64,000 nucleotides of DNA from Komagataeibacter medellinensis NBRC 3288 (GTDB lineage Bacteria; Pseudomonadota; Alphaproteobacteria; Acetobacterales; Acetobacteraceae): positions 2,014,001 through 2,078,000 of the forward strand of contig NC_016027.1 of the NCBI RefSeq assembly GCF_000182745.2. Direction: 5' to 3'. The position numbers and the translations under genes are program-made. How positions within the stretch are numbered: the stretch's first letter is position 1; every line of letters starts with the position of its first letter. The notes below the pieces were generated by a model. The model saw only the letters and a program-made list of their open reading frames with translations. It was not told the DNA's origin and did no database searches. Of the stretch, positions 53,854-62,709 are shown piece after piece.

Positions 53854-55191
53854 TTAATAATTTTTATTTACTTTCGTATCGTGCATTATTTTTTTGTACA
53901 TTTCAAAAAGGCGATTTTCATAATGGGACATAGAAAATTTTTGTGCTTGCTTTTTTGACTCTATGCTTAATTTTTTGTATAGATTATCATCTTGGTCTAT
54001 TTTATTTATTCCAAAAGTAATGGATTGAGTACTGTAAGGATCCACTATAATAGCACTTTCTCCAACGACTTCCGGAAGCCCTCCTTCTTGAGACGTTAAA
54101 ACGGGAGTGCCTATGAACATTGCTTCCAGTGCTGGCAAACCAAACCCCTCTGCCAATGACGGAAACAAGAGCGCACGTGCATGCCGGATTAGTGCATATA
54201 GAATGGATTGTGGCAGATAATCGACCATAATAATCCTGCCCTGTGAGATACCGTACTTTAAAAACCGCAGTTCAGCATCGTTTCTCCAAGACATGGCGCC
54301 GACAATAACCAATTTTCTATGTGTAGCACTCATAAGAAAACTTTCTATAATACGGCCTATATTTTTCTTTGGTTCAAGTGAACCATAAAATAGAAAATAT
54401 TCTTCTGAATTTATACCAAAAATTCCATTTATTTCCTGCTCTGTTTGGTCAAAGCTTTTCATAGAAATATTTTTATCGGGAATAAATGACTGAAATGCGT
54501 TATAAATACGATTTTCTAATTGTGGAAAAAAAGAAATTATATCCTTTTTCGATGCTTCGGAAACCGTACAGACCGGATGATTTAACTGACATATTTTTTC
54601 GACAAGGTTTATATAATACCCTTTATTATCAAGGGTTGTGTACGGTAATCGCAAAGGGACAACATCATGTATTGTATAAATGTTTATAGATTTATTTAAT
54701 TGGATTGGTAATGGGTAGGTCCAGTGCATGATGTCAGGTGCATTAGGAATATTGATTTCAAGAAATTTTCCGGTCCGACTGAAATGTTTGTGCGCTAGAG
54801 AGAAAAGGTTTTGAATGTTTAAAATACGATCATAGTTCGGAAGACGTTCAACGAAGCTGCGTTCATCAACGCGACCTGTAATTTTTATTTCATGTGCATT
54901 TTTGTCGAAATTTAATTTTATATTATTGTTAATCCACTTTATTAATTTTGGAACTCTTCGTATATTTTCATCATCTTTCGTCATATTATCAAAAAACATG
55001 ATTTCACGTAAAGTATATGATGTCGTGGGTGCAATATCCATTCCATATAGAATGTCTACAGAATAACCAAGAGACTTAAGAGCATAGCTAAGAGTACGCG
55101 CATAAGTGGCGATTCCTGTCCCCTTGATTAAAGCAAGATTTAGTCCATCAATTCCAATTTTCAGAAGATCTGACTTCTGTATGTTCATCAT
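53854..55191 (-). CDS. GT4-family glycosyltransferase (second)
   Basis: 445 residues, strongly AT-rich. The N-terminal domain is KIGIDGLNLALIKGTGIATYARTL. The shared block MHWTYPLPIQLN with IYTIHDVVPLRLPY follows. The donor site is EYFLFYGSLEPKKNIGRIIESF and the E-x7-E motif is FPSLAEGFGLPALEAM. It is probably a retaining cytosolic transferase in the same pathway as the GT4 at 41,832, from which it is separated by the GT32 pair and the nested IS. It is on the opposite strand to those genes. The start could also be the second Met (55188). Confidence 0.88.
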   Translation of the reverse strand: MMNIQKSDLLKIGIDGLNLALIKGTGIATYARTLSYALKSLGYSVDILYGMDIAPTTSYTLREIMFFDNMTKDDENIRRVPKLIKWINNNIKLNFDKNAHEIKITGRVDERSFVERLPNYDRILNIQNLFSLAHKHFSRTGKFLEINIPNAPDIMHWTYPLPIQLNKSINIYTIHDVVPLRLPYTTLDNKGYYINLVEKICQLNHPVCTVSEASKKDIISFFPQLENRIYNAFQSFIPDKNISMKSFDQTEQEINGIFGINSEEYFLFYGSLEPKKNIGRIIESFLMSATHRKLVIVGAMSWRNDAELRFLKYGISQGRIIMVDYLPQSILYALIRHARALLFPSLAEGFGLPALEAMFIGTPVLTSQEGGLPEVVGESAIIVDPYSTQSITFGINKIDQDDNLYKKLSIESKKQAQKFSMSHYENRLFEMYKKIMHDTKVNKNY

Positions 55192-55303
55192 ATCTTACCC
55201 TTACCCGTATATTCGTTTACATTGTTGAATATTCATAGCATGGCATAACATTTCCACAACCGCAGGCAACCGTTCTCCTTATCATCCGAGATTCCTTTGC
55301 ATG

Positions 55304-55391
55304 TGGAGGGATCGAAGAACCGTTGATTGAGATGCCAGTATCCCGATTTTAAGATCAACGAGCAGGCATTGATGGTTCTGCAACAAAGCCG
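55304..55391. mobile_element. Remnant end of a diverged IS5-type element
   Basis: TGGAGGGATCGAAGAACCG and the next few bases match the left end of the two IS5 copies; then the sequence diverges but keeps the spacing to TTGATGGTTCT (TTGACGGTTCT in the full copies). It is joined to GCAACAAAGCC, the end of another IS type. No coding capacity. Confidence 0.6.
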
Positions 55392-55435
55392 CGGTCATCC
55401 ACAGCGCTGCCGCAGCAGACTGGATCAAGCCCTAA

Positions 55436-56434
55436 CAGCCTGTCGAGTTGGGATACCCTGTGAAGGGGTGAGGTTGTAAGGGTGGTGAGATGAGCAGCTT
55501 CATTCCATTTGACCGGTCTCAGCCGTATCTTCTGCCGCCTGATCTGAAGTCGTGGCTTCCGGCTGATGATATGGCGCATTTCATTGTCGCAGCCGTTGAG
55601 CGGGTTCCGATGGATGCGTTCTGCGTGCCAGTGCGCACGGGAGGCAAGGCGCAGTATCATCCGCGCCTGATACTGGCCCTTCTGATCTTCAGCCATGCGA
55701 ACGGATTGTTTTCCTTACGCCGGATCGAGCGGGCGACATATCGCGACATCGGGGTGCGCGTTTCGTGGCGGCGAACCTGCATCTGGATCACGACACGATT
55801 GCCACTTTTCGGCGGACGAACCGGACAGCCATTGAAGCGGCATTTGCGCAGGTCCTGCTTCTCGCGCGCGTGACGGGTCTGCTGCGTCCGGGTGTCGTAT
55901 TGATCGACGGCACGAAAATCGACGCCGACGCTTCGAAATACCGTTCCCTGCGCTACAACCGTATCAGGGTGCTGTCGATGGAAAACACGATCCGTCTCCC
56001 AAAGACAGTACTCGCCGACACCGGTTACGCCAGCGAGCAGGCGGTCCGGAAACTGCGGAAAAAAGGCATCGATCCGCTGATCGTCATCGGACGGCCTCGT
56101 GCCCGCAGGCCATATGATTTCCGGCCCCCTCCTGAAAACAGGGAGCCACGCCGGATAACCGAACCCTGGCGGCCTGCCATGAAGGACAGGCTGGAAACCA
56201 CAGAAGCCGGAGATGTTTACAGACTACGAAAACAGACCGTTGAACCGGTCTTTGGAATTATCAAAAGCATCATGGGGTTCAGAAGATTCAGTCTGCGCAG
56301 CCTTGCAAAAGTCACGACCAAATGGACCCTCGTCGCTCTCGCATACAACTGCAAAAGAATGGCGCGGCTTCACGCAGCATAAGCCGGGTCAGCCTCGGCG
56401 TTATCAGTCGTAAAATGCCCAACCCGACAGGCTG
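55436..56434 (+). mobile_element. IS1182-family element, internally deleted
   Basis: 999 bp. Inverted repeats CAGCCTGTCGAGTTGGG (left) and CAGCCTGTCGGGTTGGG (complement of right). 4-bp direct repeats CTAA lie at 55432-55435 and 56435-56438. The transposase is damaged, so the element is inactive. It sits at the end of the GH66-like gene; the right CTAA contains that gene's stop codon. Confidence 0.88.
55490..56382 (+). pseudogene. IS1182-family transposase, frameshifted and shortened
   Basis: Frame 1 gives MSSFIPFDRSQPYLLPPDL to ATYRDIGVR (stays open to 55873 but loses homology). Frame 2 continues FVAANLHLDHDTIATFRRTN, GVVLIDGTKIDADASKYRSL, then jumps to TVLADTGYASEQAVRKL and the end QTVEPVFGIIKSIMGFRRFSLR. 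A frameshift near 55,765 and a loss of the usual stretch between the RYNR and TVLADTGY blocks are clear. Confidence 0.9.
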
Positions 56435-58384
56435 CTAAGGCGCGGCATAATCACTACTCACAATCCCGACCTCAAGCCACACCATGTCCCAGTATTTCAG
56501 GGATGGCACCGTGAACATGATGTAGGAGCCGCTGCTGTCCGAACCGGTCGTGTATGTCAGCTGCTGCGGCGCGCCATGATTGATGTCCGGGCTAGCCATG
56601 TAGAGATTACCCAGCGTGCCGCTTGTCACATACATCTTTATCCCCAGTGCGCCTGTCACGGTCGGCGCGGGATAATTCGCATCCGGGTCGGATACATCGG
56701 AGAACTGGGTGGCGTTCAGCTGCTGGTAGTTCAGAAGATGCAGGATGTTCAGGCCGGATCGCATGGTATTGAGGAGATAGACACTCCCCGCCCCTGCGGT
56801 CGCACTGCCCGTAGCCCCGGATGTGATGGATGGAGCGGCAGACGTGGAGGCGCTTATGTTGTTGCGGAGAAGCTTCTCGTAGGCGACATCAAACGTCTGG
56901 TAATCGTATTCTGCCGCAATCGTCTCTGGCGTTGCGGACAGCATGCGCGCCACCGGGAAATCATCATTGGAGATGAACCGGTTTCCATCCGCAAGCCATG
57001 CATGATGCGCGCCAGACGAGAACATGGCGGCTTCCATGTAGAGCATGCCGGAAAGGTTGAAGTAGCAGACATTTTGGCCGCCATTCGTCGTGCAACTGGT
57101 GTTGCTGTTGAGGTTCTTGTTGATCCCCATGTCCCAGTCGAGGCCGATCGAATTGGGCTTGCGGTTGGCCCATCCCCAGACCTGCTGCGCGCGGGTCCAG
57201 AACACGCCATAGTTGCTGATGTCGTCGCTATGGTCCCAGCGCTCCACGAAGTGGTAAGCCTCGTGAGTGTTCTGCGCCAGATCCTGCTCGTTCCACGGCG
57301 ATGCCGGATTGAGGACCATTGGCACGTTCACCGTGGCCTGCACCGTGTTCATGAAGCCGCTATAGGCATTATCCCACGGGATGTATGTTCCCGCGTTGTT
57401 ATAGACGGTTCCGTTGAACGTCCCGTATGTGTCAATGAAGACGCCATCAAACCGGTATCGCTGAAGCCATAGACCGACCTGCTGGGCCCAGTATGTTTTC
57501 CATTGTGCATTTGTCGGGTCCATCACACCAATAGTCGTGGTGTCGGCTGGCGCGCCGCCCGGGAAGCCATAAACGTCAGACAGCTTGCACGCAGACCCGC
57601 ATGCACTGGTAAACGCGCCCCATGCCAGCTGGGTACCTGACCCATCATTCAGGAAGTTGGGCTGCACGGCATCACTGTTGACCGCATACATGGGAACGTA
57701 GGCTAGCGTGCCCATCCGGTACCGACGCGCCGTTTCAAGATACCGCTCGATCAGGTTCTGACTCTGCACTTCACCATTGCCATTGGTGTAAAACGCACCC
57801 GGATAATATGGCTGGTGCCAGCGATAGAGCTGTCCATACATCTGCAGGTTATTGCAGTGCCAGGCATTGAAGCCGGACACGCTCTCTTCTGGCGTCTCCG
57901 CATTGACTGGTGCTGCCCCACCCCAGCTGGTCCATGTATTGGTGCCCCAGCACTGACGCGGGTATGTTGTCCAATCAGATGACTGATCAAGGGCCGCGGC
58001 AGCAGTATCAACCGTTGTTGCGCCACTGACAGCAGCCAGTTGCACATAATATCCCCGGTAATTCCCGTTCCAGACAGTCGGGATCGACAGACGCACCGAG
58101 GCTGTTGCATTGTTCTTCAGACCAGTGACAGATGCGGAAATGATGCCCCCAACCTGCACACCGCGCCCTGTGATGGTTGCATTAACGCTACCCGTGAAGG
58201 TTGATCCGGTCGTATTCTTCAGCGTGACCCACAGGTTCTCTACGTCCCCCTGCCTGTAGAACGCCTTGTCGGAATTGACGCTGTAGAACAGAGAGCCGGT
58301 CAGTGTGGGGGCTGCATGCGACGTGCCAAGACCGACGATCAGGGCAACAGCGCAAAGGAGTATGTTCTTAAAAAGCCGGGACAT
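56435..58384 (-). CDS. Secreted glycoside hydrolase, GH66-like (dextranase / cycloisomaltooligosaccharide enzyme type)
   Basis: 649 residues from ATG 58384. Signal peptide MSRLFKNILLCAVALIVGLG with cleavage near SHAAP. An Ig-like N-terminal domain (SDKAFYRQGDVENLWVTLKN) is followed by a TIM barrel. FDGVFIDTYG puts Asp318 at the place of the GH66 nucleophile, and HFVERWDHSDDIS puts Glu381 at the acid/base place; the 63-residue spacing is close to the ~68 of known dextranases. It ends with a beta-sandwich. It would act on alpha-glucan outside the cell or in the periplasm, possibly as a modifying enzyme for the surface glucan. The C-terminus is at the IS1182 target site; the stop TAG lies within the duplicated CTAA. 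Confidence 0.65.
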   Translation of the reverse strand: MSRLFKNILLCAVALIVGLGTSHAAPTLTGSLFYSVNSDKAFYRQGDVENLWVTLKNTTGSTFTGSVNATITGRGVQVGGIISASVTGLKNNATASVRLSIPTVWNGNYRGYYVQLAAVSGATTVDTAAAALDQSSDWTTYPRQCWGTNTWTSWGGAAPVNAETPEESVSGFNAWHCNNLQMYGQLYRWHQPYYPGAFYTNGNGEVQSQNLIERYLETARRYRMGTLAYVPMYAVNSDAVQPNFLNDGSGTQLAWGAFTSACGSACKLSDVYGFPGGAPADTTTIGVMDPTNAQWKTYWAQQVGLWLQRYRFDGVFIDTYGTFNGTVYNNAGTYIPWDNAYSGFMNTVQATVNVPMVLNPASPWNEQDLAQNTHEAYHFVERWDHSDDISNYGVFWTRAQQVWGWANRKPNSIGLDWDMGINKNLNSNTSCTTNGGQNVCYFNLSGMLYMEAAMFSSGAHHAWLADGNRFISNDDFPVARMLSATPETIAAEYDYQTFDVAYEKLLRNNISASTSAAPSITSGATGSATAGAGSVYLLNTMRSGLNILHLLNYQQLNATQFSDVSDPDANYPAPTVTGALGIKMYVTSGTLGNLYMASPDINHGAPQQLTYTTGSDSSGSYIMFTVPSLKYWDMVWLEVGIVSSDYAAP

Positions 58385-58438
58385 AGCGCGTCGTTCCACT
58401 GCCATCTTTGATTGGAGATCTGTCTACGGATACTGAAA

Positions 58439-58919
58439 GGCTCTGTTGCACAAATGGAGTTTTGGTTATGGACCTCCCATTCTGGGACTTATGATTTACT
58501 GAATAGCCTCGGTGAGTGGGATTCCGAGCGCGGTAAACTGATTGAGGATCGCGATACGCACGAAGAACTCCGTGACCTGACGATCAAAGTCTCTCGCCGT
58601 GAGGCGCTGGCCGAGCAGTTTGATGCAGTGCATTTTCGTCTCGACGCGGCTTCGGCGGTGATACCCGCTCCAGCGTCGCCAGATCGCCCGCCCGAAGCGT
58701 TCTGAAGCCCGTATGGCCTCATTTCTGGCCCGGGCGCCACGGTTTTGCATTTCGTCGGGGTAGAATGATTGCATCGGCACCTCGTTTTACGATGATGTTG
58801 TGGCAGCTTCGGGTGTCATAGGCGCCGTCAGCGAGCCTCGCTGCTTCAGCGCGGCATTATACGAAGGCCAGTTCGTCGTGCGGTAGATCGGGGATGGCGG
58901 CTTGCTCATCATAATCAGC
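58439..58919 (-). pseudogene. IS5-family (IS903-type) element remnant, internally deleted
   Basis: The left terminal repeat GGCTCTGTTGCACAAA is at 58439-58454. On the reverse strand, reading starts MMSKPPSPIYRTTNWPSYN-AALKQRGS near 58,911 and jumps to ADGAYDTRSCHNIIVKRGAD. After a frameshift near 58,745 it reads WRRWSGYHRRSRVETKMHC and FTALGIPLTEAIQ. The middle is lost and the 5' end is cut by IS5 copy 2. There is nothing else in this gap. Confidence 0.85.
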
Positions 58920-59999
58920 TGGAGGGATCGAAGAACTGTTGATTGGCGCGCGTGGTTCCTGATTTCAGGCTTTTGTCGTGCTGATTGACGGTTCTTGGGG
59001 TGACTTTTGATCTACGTCTTGAGCAGATCGGACGCTGTCGCCAATGGGATAGCTACGCGGCCGCGTTCAACCTCTCGAGGAAGAGGAAGCGGCGCATGTT
59101 GTAGACGATATTGGCCAAGCCAATCCTCATGGTGGCCCGGGTAATGCCCACGGTCCGGATGAACAATCCCGTCTGCGATTTCTGATCGGCAAAGACATGC
59201 TCGACGCGGGATCGGATGACGGACTTCCCTGCGTTAGAGCGCTGGATATGGCGGGGCATGGGCTTGAGATGCGGCTTTTTCCTGTGAACCTTCGAGACGA
59301 AACCCTCTTTGTCCATGAAGTCCTCATTGGCTTTCGAGCGATACGCGGTGTCGGCCCAAACGCTTGAGGCCGTATTGGTTTTATCGAGCAAGCCCTCGCG
59401 CAGCCTGGCACCATCACTGGCGGCGGCATCCGTCGCTTTCCATTTCCGGATCAGTCGAAACTTTCGATCGATGAAAATATGCGATTTGTAGCCAAAGAAC
59501 GGAATGGCGAGGTCCGTGGACGGGAGCGTCCCGTCCTCCTGCCGCTTTGCCTTCGTGAACTTCAGTGTCCATCGCGCATGGCGATCCTTGTGGGACAACT
59601 TGGCAGGCTTGTCCTGCCAGTCCTGCGGAATGCGGCCTTCCCGAAGATCAACTTTCTCCGCGTTGGTATTGCGCTGCTTTGGCGCCGCCACCAGCGTGGC
59701 ATCCAGGATCTGGCCGGACATCGGCAGATACCCGGCGTTTCGCAGGGTGGCGTCAAAGCGCTCGAACAGCTTCTGGATGGCGCCAGCCTCGGTCAGCCGT
59801 TCACGGAACAGCCAGACCGTTTTGGCGTCAGGCACCCGGTCCGATAACGCCAGGCCGAGGAAGCGCATGAAGGACAGCCGGTCGTTGATCAGATACTCCG
59901 TTCGCTCGTCGGAGAGATTGTTCAGCGTCTGGATCACCAGGATCTTGAACATCAGCACCGGATCAAACGGGGGACGGCCACCTTTACTTCCGTCCGCAT

Positions 60000-61315
60000 G
60001 GGACTATCCTGAATTTTGTGCGGTGCGGTGATAATCTGCTCGAAGAGGAGCCCCCGCATGAGCATTGATAAAGATCTTCTGGACCGTCTGATGGAAGGTC
60101 GTTCACCGGGCGACCTGTTTGGCAAAAGCGGCATACTCTCGGAATTGACGAAGGCTCTGGCGGAGCGGGCGCTCAACACGGAGATGACACTTCATCTTGA
60201 TGAGGAGCGCGCCGATGGCGCCTCTGCTGAGGATAATCAGCCGCCCAACCGCAGAAACGGCAATAGCCAGAAGACCGTGACGACACAGAGCGGCAAGGTT
60301 GTTCTGGATATTCCCCGGGATCGGAACGGTACGTTTGATCCGATGTTGATTGCAAAGTATCAGCGTCGCTTTCCCGAGTTCGACCGCAAGATCATCAGCA
60401 TGTATGCCCGAGGTCTGACAACCCGCGAAATCCAGGGGCATATTGAAGAAATCTATGGCGTTGAGGCCTCCCCGAGCCTCATTTCCGCGATTACCGACGC
60501 CGTGATGGAGGAGGTCGCCGCCTGGCAGAACCGTCCGCTGGAACCCTGCTACCCGATCGTCTTCATGGACGCGATCCGGGTCAATATCCGCAGTGATGGG
60601 ACTGTCTCGAACAAGGCTGTCTTCGTGGCGCTCGCGATCCTGCCTGACGGCACACGGGACGTTCTGGGGCTGTGGTTCCAGGCGAATGAAGGGGCCAAAT
60701 TCTGGGCCAAGGTCCTCAGCGACCTGCGCAATCGGGGTGTGCAGGACATCCTGATCGCCGTAGTCGACGGGCTGAAGGGCTTTCCGCAGGCCATTGAGGC
60801 GGTCTTCCCCAGAACCCGCATTCAGACGTGTATCGTTCATCTGCTGCGTCATTCCATGAGCTTTGCCAGCTACAAGGACCGCAAGGCCATCGCCACAGCT
60901 CTCAAGGCAATCTATACAGCAGTGGACGCCACAGAGGCCGAGGCAGCCCTCGGCGGGTTCGAAGAAAGCGATCTGGGCAGACAATACCCGGCCATCGCGC
61001 CCAGTTGGCGCAGGGCATGGAATGAGGTCATTCCGTTCCTCGATTATCCTCCAGAAGTGCGCAGGTTGATTTACACAACAAATGCCATTGAGGCCCTGAA
61101 CTCAAAGATCCGTCGTGCCGTGCGCACCCGCGGCCATTTCCCCAGTGAAGAGGCCGCAGCAAAATTGATTTACCTGGCGCTCAATGCTACCTCAGCACAG
61201 TGGAAGCGCTCAGTGCGCGAATGGTACGCTGTCAGATGCCAGCTCGCTATCATGTTCGATGATCGTTTCCCAATGGCCTGAAAAAATGGCACCGCACAAA
61301 ATTCTACACAGTCTC
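60000..61315 (+). mobile_element. IS256-family element, copy 2
   Basis: 1,316 bp, opposite orientation to copy 1. It starts GGGACTATCCTG and ends with the complement of GAGACTGTGTAG. Flanking 8-bp direct repeats GTCCGCAT (59992-59999 and 61316-61323) are perfect. Insertion point is 6 bp from that in the other IS5 copy. Confidence 0.96.
60058..61281 (+). CDS. IS256-family (Mutator-type) transposase, copy 2
   Basis: 407 residues from ATG 60058, intact, apparently identical to copy 1 on the opposite strand. DDE residues are in YPIVFMDAIRVNIR, IAVVDGLKGFPQAI and TTNAIEALNSKIRR. Confidence 0.96.
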   Translation: MSIDKDLLDRLMEGRSPGDLFGKSGILSELTKALAERALNTEMTLHLDEERADGASAEDNQPPNRRNGNSQKTVTTQSGKVVLDIPRDRNGTFDPMLIAKYQRRFPEFDRKIISMYARGLTTREIQGHIEEIYGVEASPSLISAITDAVMEEVAAWQNRPLEPCYPIVFMDAIRVNIRSDGTVSNKAVFVALAILPDGTRDVLGLWFQANEGAKFWAKVLSDLRNRGVQDILIAVVDGLKGFPQAIEAVFPRTRIQTCIVHLLRHSMSFASYKDRKAIATALKAIYTAVDATEAEAALGGFEESDLGRQYPAIAPSWRRAWNEVIPFLDYPPEVRRLIYTTNAIEALNSKIRRAVRTRGHFPSEEAAAKLIYLALNATSAQWKRSVREWYAVRCQLAIMFDDRFPMA

Positions 61316-61534
61316 GTCCGCATAGGCCAGAGCCCTGTCCAGATCAGGACGGAACACCTCAAAATCCACAGTCCGAGAAAACGCTTCGAGCTGATCGCCA
61401 AGGCCACTCAAACGGGCTAGTCGCTCGTCCACATCAAAGAAGCCCGGCTGCTTCATGAGCCATTCCCTCAATCATCACAGAAGAGAGGGAATCACACACA
61501 GAGGGCCAGAACCAGGGGTTTTTCGAACCCTCCA

Positions 61535-61722
61535 GGTCGCTCAGGCGGCGATACCCAAACCGGCGCCTCTGACCCGCCATATCCCGTAAACACTGCCGCA
61601 AAACGGCATCGTCAGTCCGGGTAGGAACATACCGCGCAACACGTCTGGCAAGACTGGCAAGGGCACATACCCGGCGTTTACTCAGCGCCAGAGTGTCCTG
61701 GAGATATCGGACCGAAAGCGGT
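61535..61722 (-). pseudogene. IS3-family orfB N-terminal fragment
   Basis: On the reverse strand: SKRRVCALASLARRVARYV, PTRTDDAVLRQCLRDMAGQ, RRRFGYRRLSD, the start of an IS3-family OrfB (HTH_21-like region). It stops where IS5 copy 2 begins. The rest of orfB is absent, so DNA was lost or moved here. Confidence 0.8.
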
Positions 61723-61723
61723 T

Positions 61724-61796
61724 GCGTTTCATCCGTCCGTGTCCTTCCCGATCAGACTCCACTTTTAAATGGTTACATTTCGGGGGGAGGCACGTC
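61724..61796. repeat. Left arm of an imperfect inverted repeat around the acetyltransferase gene
   Basis: Starting at 61734 (CGTCCGTGTCCTTCCCGATC), this matches the complement of 62570-62630 at 39 of the first 47 positions. The similarity extends about ten bases outward (TTTCATC / TTTTATC). No coding signal. Origin unknown. Confidence 0.6.
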
Positions 61797-61936
61797 AGAG
61801 TATATGAGCAGATTCTGATATTGTATCTTGGCGAAGCACAGGTCATCATATCACTCAATTCGATCCTTATGACTGGCACCCGAGATCGTATATCAACAAT
61901 GGAATGATCCACCCAGGACGGGAGAACATAGTCTTC

Positions 61937-62536
61937 ATGTATTACGGTAAGAATATCTTTGATCTACTTTTATGTTACACTCGAGCTTATGAGATCGAGA
62001 AATGGGGCTGGGAAATCGGAGAACATACATACGGTGCTCCAGGCTCTCCCATTGTCATAGAGACCGAATTTGCAAACCTTAAAATAGGAAAATATTGTTC
62101 AATCGCACGTGAAGTACTCATGATTTTGGGCAACCATCGTGTAGATACGGTTACAACCTATCCTTTTAAGGCCCTGTGCGGTTTCTGGCCCGAATCGGTG
62201 GATTCAACAGACGACCACTCAACAAAAGGGGATATCGTTATTGGCAATGATGTATGGATCGGCGCGCGGGCCAATATTATGTCCGGTGTGACTATTGGAA
62301 CAGGCGCCGTTATCGCTACTGCTGCTGTAGTAACTAAGGACGTTCCCCCTTATGCCATTGTAGGTGGCAATCCGGCGCGAATCATCAAATATCGCTTTTC
62401 CGAAAAAATCATTGAGCGATTATTAGCGGTCGCTTGGTGGGACTGGCCTGATGAAATGATACGCGAACGCATGAAGTTATTGATGAGTGATGATATCGAG
62501 AACTTTTTGCAGGCATTTGAGAAGTTATCAAAATAG
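61937..62536 (+). CDS. CatB-like (xenobiotic/sugar) O-acetyltransferase, left-handed beta-helix
   Basis: 199 residues from ATG 61937; an in-frame ATG at 61904 would add 11. Hexapeptide-repeat structure: [51 protein letters not shown], then [21 protein letters not shown] and the CatB-type end WWDWPDEMI. The catalytic His lies in GNHRVD. These enzymes move acetyl from acetyl-CoA to a hydroxyl of antibiotics or sugars. In this context O-acetylation of the surface polysaccharide is most likely, as in acetylated Acetobacteraceae exopolysaccharides. An imperfect inverted repeat flanks it on both sides. Confidence 0.85.
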   Translation: MYYGKNIFDLLLCYTRAYEIEKWGWEIGEHTYGAPGSPIVIETEFANLKIGKYCSIAREVLMILGNHRVDTVTTYPFKALCGFWPESVDSTDDHSTKGDIVIGNDVWIGARANIMSGVTIGTGAVIATAAVVTKDVPPYAIVGGNPARIIKYRFSEKIIERLLAVAWWDWPDEMIRERMKLLMSDDIENFLQAFEKLSK

Positions 62537-62569
62537 AAGTATTTATCTACAAAAATTTTATTTATATTT

Positions 62570-62641
62570 GACGCACCCTTCTAAAATATAAATATTTTAA
62601 AGTAGAGTCCGATAGGGAAGGGCACGGACGGATAAAACACA
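62570..62641. repeat. Right arm of the inverted repeat around the acetyltransferase gene
   Basis: Complement of 61724-61796 (see that entry). Followed by CGGCTTTGTTGCAGAA, similar to IS5-family terminal repeats, so the arms could be decayed ends of an older element. Confidence 0.6.
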
Positions 62642-62709
62642 GCCGCTTTACGGCTTTGTTGCAGAAATAGCTTGTGCCTGGATTCACGAAATGAAACCAG
62701 GGTGGTAGT

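Larger units (their letters stand above)
59053..61456 (-). pseudogene. IS5-family transposase, split in two by IS256
   Basis: Pieces 61456-61316 and 59999-59053 join to the ~360-residue transposase (start ATG 61456; stop at 59053). The 59053-59958 part remains open for 301 codons but lacks the N-terminus. The break coincides with the GTCCGCAT duplication. Confidence 0.92.
58920..61534 (-). mobile_element. IS5-family element, copy 2, interrupted by an IS256-family element
   Basis: Same ends as copy 1 (TGGAGGGATCGAAGAACTG and CCCTCCA). Without the insert it is 1,291 bp. There is no IS66 insertion here. The left flank is the IS903-type remnant and the right flank is an IS3 orfB fragment, and no target duplication is seen (AGC / GGT), so the two flanks probably did not belong together originally. 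Confidence 0.92.

Noticed and set aside
53557-59999. Invertible segment between the two IS256 copies
   Set aside because: The copies are inverted and could recombine, but both target duplications are intact, showing that no odd number of inversions has occurred in this sequence.
48633-61534. Composite transposon bounded by the two IS5 copies carrying glycan genes
   Set aside because: No target duplication is found around the pair, and copy 2 has mismatched flanks. Separate insertion plus deletion explains the data better.
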